Positions 25,145 through 34,094 of a DNA stretch of 49,637 nucleotides are shown here, in pieces (within the stretch, counting starts at the first letter, position 1; every line of letters begins with the position of its first letter). The stretch lies in contig JACPIE010000038.1 in assembly GCA_016188245.1 (NCBI GenBank), forward strand, positions 94,939-144,575, in the 5' to 3' direction. A program made the translations under genes and the position numbers. The notes beneath the pieces are model-generated. The model made no database searches. It saw only the letters and a list, made by a program, of their open reading frames with translations, and was not told the origin of the DNA. Source of the DNA: Candidatus Woesearchaeota archaeon (GTDB taxonomy: Archaea > Nanobdellota > Nanobdellia > Woesearchaeales > GW2011-AR4).

Positions 25145-27055
25145 ATGGCTAAAAAGGATAAACCTCAGTACAAGCAGGCAAAGGAAGCAGTCCAAAATCC
25201 CAAAGAAGCTCAGGAGCAGGAAGCTATTTCTAAATTGCCGAGCGATGTCCAGGAAAAGCTCAAGACAATAAAGACAAAGCTGGAAAAATTCCAGAAAAAA
25301 GTCCTTGAAAAATTTGACAAGTATATTGTGGGAATTGCGCTGATGCCTCCTCCGAAGCCCGAAGAGCTGCAGCAATTGCAGCAGCTTCAGTCTCCACAGG
25401 CGCAGCCTTTGCCGCAAACAGAGCCAAAGCCGGAAGACAAAGACAAGATTCATGTCCTTGTTTTGGTTGATGATTCAGACAGCAGGACAATGTCCAAGCT
25501 GGAATTGAAAGACAAATTAACGGCAATAGTCGGCAGCATAGCCACAGAAGTCGATCCTAATTTAACGCCTCAAACTCTTATACTTTCAGAGCTCTGGCAG
25601 AACTGCTTTGACGCCAAATACGAGCTGCTGCAGCTGATTGCATTATCAGCCCCAATCCACGACACCGGAATGCTGCAGGCCATAAAGATTGCCGAAATCC
25701 ACAAGACAATGGTGCTGAAGAAATTTGAAAAATATATTGTTTCTTATGTTTTGGCAGGCTCATTGGTTCAGGGAAAATCAACCTCAACAAGCGACATAGA
25801 TGTCTGGATCGTGATTGATGACACAGATGTCAAGAAGATGACAAGAGTCGAGCTGAAGGACAAGCTTCGCGCAATAATCATAGGCATGGGCATTGAAGCC
25901 GGCGAGCTGACCGGAATAAAAAACAAGCTCAACATACAGGTTTACATTTTGACAGATTTTTGGGATTCACTGAAAGAAGCCAACCCAGTCATATTCACTT
26001 TGCTTCGCGATGGCGTGCCTTTCTTTGACAGAGGAATATTCATGCCGTGGAAGCAGCTGCTGAAGATGGGCAAGATAAAGCCAAGCGCGGAAGCTATTGA
26101 CATCTTTATGGGCTCAGGCGAGCAGGTCATAAGAAGGGTGCAGCTGAAGCTCAATGAGATAGGGATGGAAGATGTTTATTACGCGCTTTTAACTCCAAGC
26201 CAGGCTGCCCTGATGCTTTATGGCGTTGCCCCCCCAAGCCCGAAAGAAACAGGTGCTTTGATGCGCGACATCTTTGTAAACAAGGAAAAGCTCCTGGAAG
26301 ACAAGTTCATCAAGATTCTGGAAAAAGTTGTGGAGACAAGAAAAGCCATAGAGCACGGCGAAAAGAAGGCATTAAGCGGCAAAGAAATTGACGAGCTCAT
26401 GGATGACGGAGATAAATATCTGAAAAGGATAAAAAGGCTTTTCACCCAGATTGAAAAGATAAGGGATGAAAGAGAAATGCTCAACATCTATGACACTATA
26501 ACAACTGTCATAAGGGATGTCCTGAAGCTGGAAGGCATTGAAAAAGTTAAAGATAATGAGATTCTTGAAATTGTCGAGGACAAGCTTGTTTCAGAAGGAA
26601 AAATGCCGAGCAAATTCTACAGGACAATACAGGAGCTCATGAAAGCCAAGAAAGACTATGACGATAAAAAGCTGTCAAAGGTCGAGACAGAGAAGCTTCA
26701 TCAGGAAGCAGGGGCCCTTATAAAATTTTTAGTTGAGCACATGCAGAGAAAAAGGGGAAGGGAAATTGAAAGGCTGAAGATAAAAGTAAAGCACGGCAAT
26801 AAGTTTGGTGAAGTCATTTTGCTCGGGAATGAGGCGTTCATCATACAAGACATTGACAATGAGGAGAAAGAGCTGAGCAAAGCAAAGGTTAACGAAGACG
26901 GCAGCTTAGGCGCTCTTGAAAAAGCCTCTTTTGAGGACATGGAAAAGTCCCTCGCAAAAATTGAAAACCCGCAAAGGACATCAATAAAGGAGCCGATTTT
27001 CGACGACCTGAAAAAAATATTCGGCAAAGACGTTGAAATTCTGATGAATTACTGA
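25145..27055 (+). CDS. Tandem nucleotidyltransferase-fold protein (first copy degenerate) with helical C-terminal domain
   Basis: 636 aa from ATG 25145, behind TTTATAAA at 25106; the frame opens earlier, but the repeat of the VapBC cassette lies there. Residues about 200-290 carry GS-x10-DID, the polymerase-beta-type nucleotidyltransferase signature, followed by a matching strand and a helical region. Residues about 50-130 repeat the same frame (KFDKYIVGIAL ... LVLVDDSDSRTM.KLELKDKL against KFEKYIVSYVL ... VIDDTDVKKMTRVELKDKL) but lack the GS loop and the first Asp. It is therefore an inactive plus active pair. The rest is charged and helical, HEPN-like in appearance. Substrate unknown. Confidence 0.75.
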   Translation: MAKKDKPQYKQAKEAVQNPKEAQEQEAISKLPSDVQEKLKTIKTKLEKFQKKVLEKFDKYIVGIALMPPPKPEELQQLQQLQSPQAQPLPQTEPKPEDKDKIHVLVLVDDSDSRTMSKLELKDKLTAIVGSIATEVDPNLTPQTLILSELWQNCFDAKYELLQLIALSAPIHDTGMLQAIKIAEIHKTMVLKKFEKYIVSYVLAGSLVQGKSTSTSDIDVWIVIDDTDVKKMTRVELKDKLRAIIIGMGIEAGELTGIKNKLNIQVYILTDFWDSLKEANPVIFTLLRDGVPFFDRGIFMPWKQLLKMGKIKPSAEAIDIFMGSGEQVIRRVQLKLNEIGMEDVYYALLTPSQAALMLYGVAPPSPKETGALMRDIFVNKEKLLEDKFIKILEKVVETRKAIEHGEKKALSGKEIDELMDDGDKYLKRIKRLFTQIEKIRDEREMLNIYDTITTVIRDVLKLEGIEKVKDNEILEIVEDKLVSEGKMPSKFYRTIQELMKAKKDYDDKKLSKVETEKLHQEAGALIKFLVEHMQRKRGREIERLKIKVKHGNKFGEVILLGNEAFIIQDIDNEEKELSKAKVNEDGSLGALEKASFEDMEKSLAKIENPQRTSIKEPIFDDLKKIFGKDVEILMNY

Positions 27056-27061
27056 AATTCT

Positions 27062-27073
27062 AAAGTATACTTT
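27062..27073. promoter_or_regulatory. 12-bp perfect palindrome before CBS gene
   Basis: AAAGTATACTTT, flanked outside by ATTCT and AGAAT. It lies between the stop of the nucleotidyltransferase gene and the CBS gene. It may be an operator. Confidence 0.35.
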
Positions 27074-27127
27074 CAAGAATACATCAGTTTAGAAAACTTA
27101 ATAAACATCAAAAACAACTCCCGTCTC

Positions 27128-27679
27128 ATGAAAACAGGCTACAAAGTTTATGACTGTATGACAACAAAGCCCATTTCCGTTTCTTCAGACGCGCCTTTAG
27201 AACAGTGCGCCAAAATAATGGCAAAGAATCATGTCGGCGCTTTGGTTGTCAAGGACAATCACGATTCAAAAGGGCTTATCACCGAGCAGGACATTGTCAG
27301 GAAAGTAATAGCAAAAGGAATAAATCCTCTGGCAAAAAACGTCAAGGATTTTATGGAGAAAAAGCTTATAACAATAAATCCAAATGACGACATTTATGAT
27401 GCTTTGATAAAGATGCGCGATTCAAACATAAGGCATTTGCCTGTTGTTGAAAAAGGCAAGATGGTGGGATTGCTGACATTAAAAGATGTCCTGAAGATTG
27501 AGCCGAGCCTATTCGAGCTTCTTGTCGAGAAATTCGAGCTGAGGGAAGAAAAAAGAAAGCCCGTTGACAGGATAATTGAAAGGGAAGCGATATGCCAGGG
27601 CTGCGGCGCCTATGCCGAGGACGTTACAAAATTAAAGGGCTCTTTATTGTGCGAGAGATGCGCTGCCGAGCAGGCTTGA
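27128..27679 (+). CDS. Two-CBS-domain protein with C-terminal zinc ribbon
   Basis: 183 aa. CBS 1 spans about residues 8-65 (MTTKPISVSSDAPLEQCAKI, GLITEQDIV) and CBS 2 about 70-125 (ITINPNDDIYDALIKM, VGLLTLKDVL). CBS pairs bind adenosine nucleotides such as AMP, ATP or SAM and act as energy sensors. The tail holds CxxC at residues 158-161 and a second CxxC about 16 residues later, a zinc ribbon. This architecture is common in archaea and may link nucleotide sensing to nucleic acid or protein binding. Partner unknown. Confidence 0.85.
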   Translation: MKTGYKVYDCMTTKPISVSSDAPLEQCAKIMAKNHVGALVVKDNHDSKGLITEQDIVRKVIAKGINPLAKNVKDFMEKKLITINPNDDIYDALIKMRDSNIRHLPVVEKGKMVGLLTLKDVLKIEPSLFELLVEKFELREEKRKPVDRIIEREAICQGCGAYAEDVTKLKGSLLCERCAAEQA

Positions 27680-27689
27680 AAACAAAATC

Positions 27690-27697
27690 TTTATATA
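27690..27697 (+). promoter_or_regulatory. TATA box without a gene behind it
   Basis: TTTATATA here is followed by about 90 bases with no ORF before a second TTTATATA at 27787. A short RNA or an alternative pyr promoter is possible. Confidence 0.35.
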
Positions 27698-27776
27698 CAA
27701 AAACCCGTCTCTTTTCACTACCTATAAGGCATGCTTTTTTCTGAAAAACCGCTTTTTGACCACTTTTCCACACTAA

Positions 27777-28739
<963 letters not shown>

Positions 28740-28740
28740 T

Positions 28741-29277
28741 ATGGCAAAGAAAAAATCAGCCGGAAAAAGCAAAATCGGCGGAAGGATGAAGGTAAAAAAA
28801 GTTAGAATCCCCCAAAAAGAGGAAGTGAAGATGGAGCTAAAAATAAGCGCCATAGAAGAAGGCACAGTAATAGACCATATCCCGACAGACTCAACCTTCA
28901 AGGTTGTCGAGATTCTTGACCTGGAAAACCAGAACGGCATTGTATCAATAGCCACAAACCTTCAGAGCAAGAGCATAGGAAAAAAAGCCATTATCAAAGT
29001 TGCAGGAAAAAACCTGACGCAGGAGGAAGTCAATAAAATAGCGATTGTCGCCCCTGACGCAACTGTAAACATAATAAAAAATTACGGCGTCAGGGAAAAG
29101 ATAAAAGTCAAGGCTCCGGATTCCATAGAAAATGTGGTCAAATGCTCCAACCCGGTCTGCATAACTAATAATGAGCAGGTCCCGACCAAGTTTTATGTTG
29201 TTAAAAAAGACCCCCTTAAGATCAAGTGCCATTACTGCGAAAGAAGCATGGGAAAAGAGGACATAAGGATAATATAA
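28741..29277 (+). CDS. pyrI: Aspartate carbamoyltransferase regulatory chain
   Basis: 178 aa. The usual PyrI core starts near MELKISAIEEGTVIDHI; here a Lys-rich extension of about 30 residues precedes it. M31 at about 28831 could be an alternative start. The C-terminal zinc site is complete: C-x4-C in KCSNPVC and CxxC in KCHYC. PyrI binds CTP/ATP and tunes PyrB activity. Position directly after pyrB supports the call. Confidence 0.93.
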   Translation: MAKKKSAGKSKIGGRMKVKKVRIPQKEEVKMELKISAIEEGTVIDHIPTDSTFKVVEILDLENQNGIVSIATNLQSKSIGKKAIIKVAGKNLTQEEVNKIAIVAPDATVNIIKNYGVREKIKVKAPDSIENVVKCSNPVCITNNEQVPTKFYVVKKDPLKIKCHYCERSMGKEDIRII

Positions 29278-29278
29278 C

Positions 29279-30181
29279 ATGCTCCAAACAAACCTGTGCA
29301 ATATCAAGCTAAAAAACCCAACAATACTTGCTTCAGGAATTCTGGGTGTTACAAAAGAAAGCGTTGGCAGGGTTGGCAAGGCAGGGGCAGGCGCTGTAAC
29401 CTTGAAGTCATTGTGCCATGAGGAAAGGCAGGGAAATCCAAACCCGGCAATGTTTGGGTACGAAGGCGGATTCATCAATGCTGTCGGGCTGCCTGGGCAG
29501 GGGATCGATTCTGCAGTCAAGGATTTTGTAAGGCTCGATAACATGGGCATTCCCGTGATTGGAAGCATTTACGGATACAGGATTGAGCAGTTTGGTGAAG
29601 TCGCGAAAAAAATGGCATCTTTGAAGCCCGCGATGATTGAGATTGACATTTCATGCCCCCACATGGATTACGGCAAGCCTTATTATGCTGACCCTGGATT
29701 AACGGCAAAAATCACAAAAACCGTAAAGAAAAATTCAGGCAGAATACCCGTCAGCATCAAGCTGAGCCCCAATGTTTATGACATAAAGGAGATAGCCCAC
29801 GCTGCTGAAAAAGCAGGAGCTGATGCTATAACTGCGATAAACACAGCTTCAGGAATGGTCATAGACATTGATGCCCGCAAGCCGATTCTTGCAAACAAAA
29901 TAGGGGGCATTTCAGGGCCTGCTTTGAAGCCAATTGCCGTAAGGTGCGTTTATGAAATATACGAAACAGTCAAAATCCCAATAATCGGCACCGGAGGGGT
30001 TACTTACGGCAAGGATGCGATCGAAATGATAATGGCAGGCGCGGCATGCGTCGGCATCGGAACAGGAATATATTATCGCGGCATTGGCGTTTTCAAAAAA
30101 GTTTGCGGCGAGATGCAGGATTGGATGAAGAAGAATAATCTAAAAAGCCTGAATGAAATAAGGGGCTGCGCGCATAAATGA
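29279..30181 (+). CDS. pyrD: Dihydroorotate dehydrogenase, class 1B catalytic subunit
   Basis: 300 aa TIM-barrel flavoprotein that oxidises dihydroorotate to orotate with FMN. Visible motifs: the N-terminal LASGILG, the GNPNPAMF loop, the active-site ISCPHMDYG with the catalytic Cys, the IKLSPN strand, the NTASGM segment, and the FMN-phosphate region GTGGVTYGKDA and GIGTGIYYRG. Class 1B enzymes work with a PyrK electron-transfer subunit, found two genes downstream. Starts two bases after pyrI. Confidence 0.93.
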   Translation: MLQTNLCNIKLKNPTILASGILGVTKESVGRVGKAGAGAVTLKSLCHEERQGNPNPAMFGYEGGFINAVGLPGQGIDSAVKDFVRLDNMGIPVIGSIYGYRIEQFGEVAKKMASLKPAMIEIDISCPHMDYGKPYYADPGLTAKITKTVKKNSGRIPVSIKLSPNVYDIKEIAHAAEKAGADAITAINTASGMVIDIDARKPILANKIGGISGPALKPIAVRCVYEIYETVKIPIIGTGGVTYGKDAIEMIMAGAACVGIGTGIYYRGIGVFKKVCGEMQDWMKKNNLKSLNEIRGCAHK

Positions 30182-30834
30182 TGAAGTTCGATTCAGCAGG
30201 GGAATGGAAAAGCTACTGCTTCAACACTCATAAAGCTTACCTTAAGAGCAAATACTTCAGGTGCTGGCTCAGGGAAAAAAAGATTGATGTTTTTAACTAT
30301 TCCAGCCTTAACAAAAAAGATGAAAGCCAAATAATGAAGACGATAGGAAATATGTTAAAGATTTGCAGCCCCGGCTCCAAAATCAGGATGTTTAGGCGGA
30401 AATTCAGCGAACTTGGCTTTGCAGCCCGGAACGGCAGCCTGAGCGGAGAAAAAATCCTTAAAATGGCAAAAAAATCAAGAATAAAAAATAAAAACTGCAA
30501 TGCCGGCATATTTTTGGTAAACTCAAGGGCCAGCTCGGGCAAAAATTTGCTTAATTTTGGGGATGCCCTGACCTATGTTTCAGACGGAGTGGTAATCTTC
30601 ACCTTTGACCCTTCAGTCAGGTATCCAAAAAGATTCTTCAAAAGGGAAGTGGCGCATGAAATCTGCCACCTTTTGGGGCTTAATGCGCATCATAAGGATA
30701 CTGCAGTTAAAGGATACGGCAAAGAGGCAAAATGCATCATGGATTACAATGCGCCGTCTGAAGTGTTATGCAATAAATGCAAGGACGGATTGCTTTCATT
30801 TTGGGATGGGGTGAATCATGCAGCTCAGCAATAA
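30178..30834 (+). CDS. Archaemetzincin-like zinc protease inside the pyr operon
   Basis: 218 aa. HEICHLLGLNAHH near residues 159-171 matches the HExxHxxGxxxH zinc motif of metzincins. It is followed by KCIMDYN, a Met-turn-like segment, and a CxxC (CNKC), which fits the Cys-rich end of archaemetzincins (M54). The N-terminal half is basic and not recognised. ATG overlaps the pyrD stop and the 3' end overlaps pyrK by 17 bp, so it is part of the operon. Why a protease sits between pyrD and pyrK is unknown. Confidence 0.7.
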   Translation: MMKFDSAGEWKSYCFNTHKAYLKSKYFRCWLREKKIDVFNYSSLNKKDESQIMKTIGNMLKICSPGSKIRMFRRKFSELGFAARNGSLSGEKILKMAKKSRIKNKNCNAGIFLVNSRASSGKNLLNFGDALTYVSDGVVIFTFDPSVRYPKRFFKREVAHEICHLLGLNAHHKDTAVKGYGKEAKCIMDYNAPSEVLCNKCKDGLLSFWDGVNHAAQQ

Positions 30835-31645
30835 GCCGGAAACAGAAATTTGCAGGACAGATATTCCCCAAATGCTTGAAATAAGCGATGTTGTTCAGGA
30901 AGGCAAGAGCCAGAAATCTTTCTTCTTCAGGCGTCCCATGGAATGCAGGCCAGGGCAGTTCATAATGGTATGGCTCCCCGGAGTTGATGAGAAGCCTATG
31001 GCAGTTTCTTACTGGAGGAAGAATGAGTTTGCCTTTACGTCCCAAGCCATTGGAAGGTTTACAAACGCTTTGGACAATTTGAAAAAAAATGACAAGCTGG
31101 GCATAAGGGGCCCTTATGGAAATTCATTTTCCCTGAAGGATGATGCATGCGTTGTTGCAGGGGGAATCGGAATATCTTCAGTCTCGACACTGATTGGCAA
31201 ATTAAAAAATCCGCTGGTGATATATGGGGCAAGAAGCAGGCAGCATCTTATTTACCTTAAAAGATTCAGCGGCAAAAACATGATCTTGGCAACGGATGAC
31301 GGAAGCTATGGAAGGAAAGGCTTCACAACAGGCATTCTTGACGAAGCCTTATCCAGCAACAGCAAAATCAAGGTTGTTTATACATGCGGCCCTGAAATAA
31401 TGATGAAGAAAGTTTTTGATATATGCAAACTCCATGATATTGAATGCGAAGCTTCAGTTGAAAGGATGATGAAATGCTCGTTTGGGATATGCGGGGCGTG
31501 CATGGTTAACGACAGGATTGTCTGCGCTGACGGCCCTGTTTTTAACGCTTCGCAATTAAGCAAATTGAGCGAGTTTGGCAGGTTTGCCAGAATAAAAACG
31601 GGCAGAAAGGTTACTTTAAAAGAGTATCATGGACTGCATCGATAA
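30818..31645 (+). CDS. pyrK: Dihydroorotate dehydrogenase electron-transfer subunit (PyrK-like)
   Basis: 275 aa of the ferredoxin reductase type. An N-terminal FAD barrel (RPGQFIMVWLPG, KPMAVSY, IRGPYGNSF), an NAD-binding half (VVAGGIGISSV, VYTCGPE) and a C-terminal 2Fe-2S site with Cys in MKCSFGICGACMV and a fourth in IVCADGP are all visible. It passes electrons from PyrD FMN to NAD+. Start at ATG 30818 overlaps the protease gene. Confidence 0.88.
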   Translation: MQLSNKPETEICRTDIPQMLEISDVVQEGKSQKSFFFRRPMECRPGQFIMVWLPGVDEKPMAVSYWRKNEFAFTSQAIGRFTNALDNLKKNDKLGIRGPYGNSFSLKDDACVVAGGIGISSVSTLIGKLKNPLVIYGARSRQHLIYLKRFSGKNMILATDDGSYGRKGFTTGILDEALSSNSKIKVVYTCGPEIMMKKVFDICKLHDIECEASVERMMKCSFGICGACMVNDRIVCADGPVFNASQLSKLSEFGRFARIKTGRKVTLKEYHGLHR

Positions 31646-31726
31646 GCAAAGAAAAGTTTAATGCCTTTAATAACCGGTATGCACTAAATCGAATGTTTTA
31701 TAAGATTGCAGTTATTCCTTGCTTTT

Positions 31727-32134
31727 ATGGAAGAATGCGTATTCTGCAGGATTATTAATGGAAAGGTACCTGCTGAAAAGGTCTATGAAGACGATAAAGT
31801 GATAAGCTTTCTTGACATAATGCCTGCCAATAAAGGCCATTGCCTCGTCGTTCCGAAAAAACACACTCAAAACATGATGGAAATGGATGATGAGGACTTG
31901 GCAGCAACAATACATGCTGCAAAGAAGATTGCAAAAGCGCTCTCATTGAGCTTCGGAGCCGGCTTTAACATGGTGATGAACAACGGCAAGGAAGCCGGGC
32001 AGGTTGTAGGCCATTCACACGTCCACATAATCCCGAGATTCCAGAAAGACAGGCTAAGGATAAAATGGTCGCATTTGAAATATGAAGGCAACGAGATGAA
32101 AGAGTATGCCGATAAGATAAAGAAGTTTATTTAG
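31727..32134 (+). CDS. HIT-family nucleotide hydrolase
   Basis: 135 aa from ATG 31727; an upstream TTG in frame is less likely because TTTATAAG lies at about 31697. MEECVFCRIINGKVPAEKVYE is the typical HIT start with CxxC, and GHSHVHIIPRF contains the HxHxH catalytic triad. HIT enzymes split nucleotidyl phosphates such as AMP-lysine or Ap4A. Stop is TAG. Monocistronic; the next gene is a tRNA. Confidence 0.9.
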   Translation: MEECVFCRIINGKVPAEKVYEDDKVISFLDIMPANKGHCLVVPKKHTQNMMEMDDEDLAATIHAAKKIAKALSLSFGAGFNMVMNNGKEAGQVVGHSHVHIIPRFQKDRLRIKWSHLKYEGNEMKEYADKIKKFI

Positions 32135-32172
32135 CAATATTTTTAAAACATACCTGTATTCTTGGAATTCAC

Positions 32173-32309
32173 GCCGGTGTAACTCAGCCTGGATCAAGGT
32201 TAACTTGGGGGCAGCAGAGTGACACTCTCATAAGGCAGCGCAAATCACGGATTTGCAGGTATTGCCGCGAGCAAGGTGTCCGTCGGGAGTTCAAATCTCC
32301 TCACCGGCA
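32173..32309 (+). tRNA. tRNA-Met(CAT), 41-nt anticodon-loop intron and enlarged D loop
   Basis: Acceptor GCCGGTG (32173-32179) pairs with CACCGGC (32302-32308), with A at 32309. The T arm is GGGAG/TTCAAAT/CTCCT. The anticodon stem ACACT (32222-32226) pairs with GGTGT (32275-32279). The loop starts CTCATA with anticodon CAT at 32229-32231, and an intron at 32233-32273 sits at the canonical 37/38 site, containing hairpin GCAAAT/ATTTGC and stem GGCA/TGCC. The D stem ACTC/GAGT encloses 31 bases (32186-32216) instead of 8-11, so a second intron or a D-loop insertion of about 20 bases is likely. The acceptor fits elongator Met; tRNA-Ile2 with a modified C is the alternative. Confidence 0.85.
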
Positions 32310-32371
32310 TATCTTCCAAAAGCATAAAATTAATAATCATCAAAAAAATAACACAAGACAAGGTGATTTCC

Positions 32372-32923
32372 ATGGAAACAAACACCAAAGACTTTAAACT
32401 GAAGATTGGAGACAAGGCTCCTGGCTTTAAGCTGCCCGGCGCTGACGGAAAATCCTATTATTTGGAGTCATTCAAGGGCAAAAGGATTCTTGTCGTCGTG
32501 TTCATGTGCAACCACTGCCCTTACGTGCAGGGCTCGATTGAGAGGATAAAGTCAATACAAAGCGAATACGGAATAAAAAGCGTGCAGCTCGTCGGCATCA
32601 ACGCAAATGACGAAGTTAACTACCCTGATGACAGCTTTGAAAAGATGATGGAAATGAGCAGGGCCAAGAAGCTGAATTTTCCTTACCTAAGGGATAATGA
32701 CCAGAAAATTGCCAATGATTATGGAGCACAATGCACACCCGAATGCTTTGTTTTCGACGAGAAAAGAATGCTAAAATATCATGGCAGGATTGACAATTCT
32801 CCAAAAGACGCAAGCCTGGTGCAGACAACAGACTTGAGAAATGCAATAGAATCATTGGTCCACAACAAAAAAGTTTCAGTTGAGCTGACTCCTGCAATCG
32901 GGTGCTCTATAAAGTGGAGATGA
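32372..32923 (+). CDS. Thioredoxin-fold (AhpC/TSA-like) protein with CNHC motif
   Basis: 183 aa from ATG 32372, preceded by AGGTGA at 32361-32366, one of the few clear Shine-Dalgarno sites here. GDKAPGFKLPGADGKSYYLES is the peroxiredoxin/ResA-type opening and FMCNHCPYVQ carries a CxxC redox pair. Family members reduce disulfides or peroxides. The last 34 bases of the gene region are repeated at 34051-34084, across the HEPN-MNT cassette. Confidence 0.85.
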   Translation: METNTKDFKLKIGDKAPGFKLPGADGKSYYLESFKGKRILVVVFMCNHCPYVQGSIERIKSIQSEYGIKSVQLVGINANDEVNYPDDSFEKMMEMSRAKKLNFPYLRDNDQKIANDYGAQCTPECFVFDEKRMLKYHGRIDNSPKDASLVQTTDLRNAIESLVHNKKVSVELTPAIGCSIKWR

Positions 32924-32925
32924 AG
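32892..32925. repeat. Left direct repeat of HEPN-MNT cassette (34 bp)
   Basis: The 34 bases covering the last codons of the thioredoxin-fold gene, its stop and the next two bases are identical at 34051-34084. Sequence starts CTGCAATCGGGTGCTC and ends GTGGAGATGAAG. Confidence 0.9.
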
Positions 32926-32931
32926 GTTAAT

Positions 32932-33552
32932 CTATTTAGTATAATCTAAAATTTTTTTTATTTTAACGCTTATACCATATTTTCTGAAAAGTTTATGGAA
33001 AGTAAGTGAATTCTCTAAAGGGATAATGATGCATCCTTTGCCTAATCTTTCTCCTTCATATTTTTGAATCAAGCCATTATAAAACTTTTTTCCTTGTTTA
33101 TAGCCAAATATTTGCTTATTAAATAAAACCCTTTTGGAATTCGGCTTTATATTTTCCCAAATAAAAAATGTCATATGTTTTCCTTCTTTAATTTTAGGTT
33201 TAAATTTTCCATAAATTGTAATTCCATTGGCGATAATGCTTGGATTAAGCTCTTTCCATTTGTCTAATCTTCCAATTCTAAGCTTAATTTCATTTTCCAC
33301 ACCGAGCATTTTCCAGTAATTTTTGTATTTAGCCGAATCCAAAAAACTGATTAGACAGCCATTTATCCCCTTTTCTAAGCTTGGACTTTCTGCAGCAACA
33401 TCTATAAATAAATCCACATCACTACTTTTAGATGCTTCTTCTCTTGCCACAGAGCCAAACAGAATAATATTTTTAATATTGCTTCTCTCTTTAATTTTCT
33501 GAATTAAAAAAGATGCAAAATCCATTGAGTACGAAATTAATCTAGATTTCAT
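32932..33552 (-). CDS. MNT-type nucleotidyltransferase (antitoxin of HEPN-MNT pair)
   Basis: 206 aa. GSVAREEASKSSDVDLFID near residues 33-51 is the GS-x10-DxD motif of minimal nucleotidyltransferases. In HEPN-MNT systems this protein modifies the HEPN toxin with AMP and neutralises it. The C-terminal 90 residues are basic and extend beyond the minimal domain. Its start overlaps the end of the HEPN gene by 11 bp. Stop is TAG. Confidence 0.8.
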   Translation of the reverse strand: MKSRLISYSMDFASFLIQKIKERSNIKNIILFGSVAREEASKSSDVDLFIDVAAESPSLEKGINGCLISFLDSAKYKNYWKMLGVENEIKLRIGRLDKWKELNPSIIANGITIYGKFKPKIKEGKHMTFFIWENIKPNSKRVLFNKQIFGYKQGKKFYNGLIQKYEGERLGKGCIIIPLENSLTFHKLFRKYGISVKIKKILDYTK

Positions 33553-33940
33553 TTAAACCAGCTTCCTTAAATTTTTCCTTTAATGTGTTAAAATTATTAA
33601 TTACTTCTTGAATAATCTCCACCTTCTGCGGCTTTCCATAGCATAGGATGTCTCTTTTTTCCTCGATTTTTGATATTAGTCTGATAATCTCATTTTTCTT
33701 TGAGAAATCAAAAGGAAATTTTTCTTTAATTTTATTTGCAGATTTAAGCCATTCATGCTTAATGATAAAGCCAGGGTCTATCAAGTCATTTTTATGCAGA
33801 AGTATCTCAAGCATATCAATACAAGCAGCAGAAGTATTAAAGCCTATATTTCTCTGCCTTTCAACTAGCCCTTTTTCTATGCTTTCCTCTATAACTTCAA
33901 TGCTCTCCTTTAAATTTTTCAAATGGGTTTCTATCTTCAT
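33542..33940 (-). CDS. HEPN-domain protein (toxin of HEPN-MNT pair)
   Basis: 132 aa, all helical. The HEPN RNase motif R-x4-6-H would fall at EEKRDILCYGKP; Arg-Asp are present but no His follows, so catalysis may be altered or the motif is of the RDxxxYG subtype. First gene of the pair, directly behind four operator palindromes. More AT-rich than the pyr region. HEPN toxins cut tRNA or other RNA. Confidence 0.7.
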   Translation of the reverse strand: MKIETHLKNLKESIEVIEESIEKGLVERQRNIGFNTSAACIDMLEILLHKNDLIDPGFIIKHEWLKSANKIKEKFPFDFSKKNEIIRLISKIEEKRDILCYGKPQKVEIIQEVINNFNTLKEKFKEAGLNEI

Positions 33941-34032
33941 GTTTCACTCGAAACTAAGCCATAGTTTCATTTGTAACTATATCTTGGTATTTAAATGTTT
34001 CGTTTGAAACAAAATTGTAGTTCATTTGAAAC
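33941..34032. promoter_or_regulatory. Four-site operator array of HEPN-MNT operon
   Basis: Palindromes GTTTCACTCGAAAC (33941), GTTTCATTTGTAAC (33964), GTTTCGTTTGAAAC (33997) and GTTCATTTGAAAC (34020) are spaced 23, 33 and 23 bases start to start. A minus-strand TTTAAATA box lies between sites 2 and 3. The first site touches the HEPN start codon. Autorepression by the toxin-antitoxin complex is the likely role. Confidence 0.75.
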
Positions 34033-34050
34033 AATAATAAAAATTGATAT

Positions 34051-34084
34051 CTGCAATCGGGTGCTCTATAAAGTGGAGATGAAG
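34051..34084. repeat. Right direct repeat of HEPN-MNT cassette (34 bp)
   Basis: Exact copy of 32892-32925 at the far side of the cassette. Here it is not part of a gene. Confidence 0.9.
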
Positions 34085-34094
34085 ATTATATTTT

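Noticed and set aside
32276..32371. N-terminal extension of the thioredoxin-fold protein
   Set aside because: The longer frame begins inside the tRNA-Met gene. The ATG at 32372 has a Shine-Dalgarno site and matches the usual family start.
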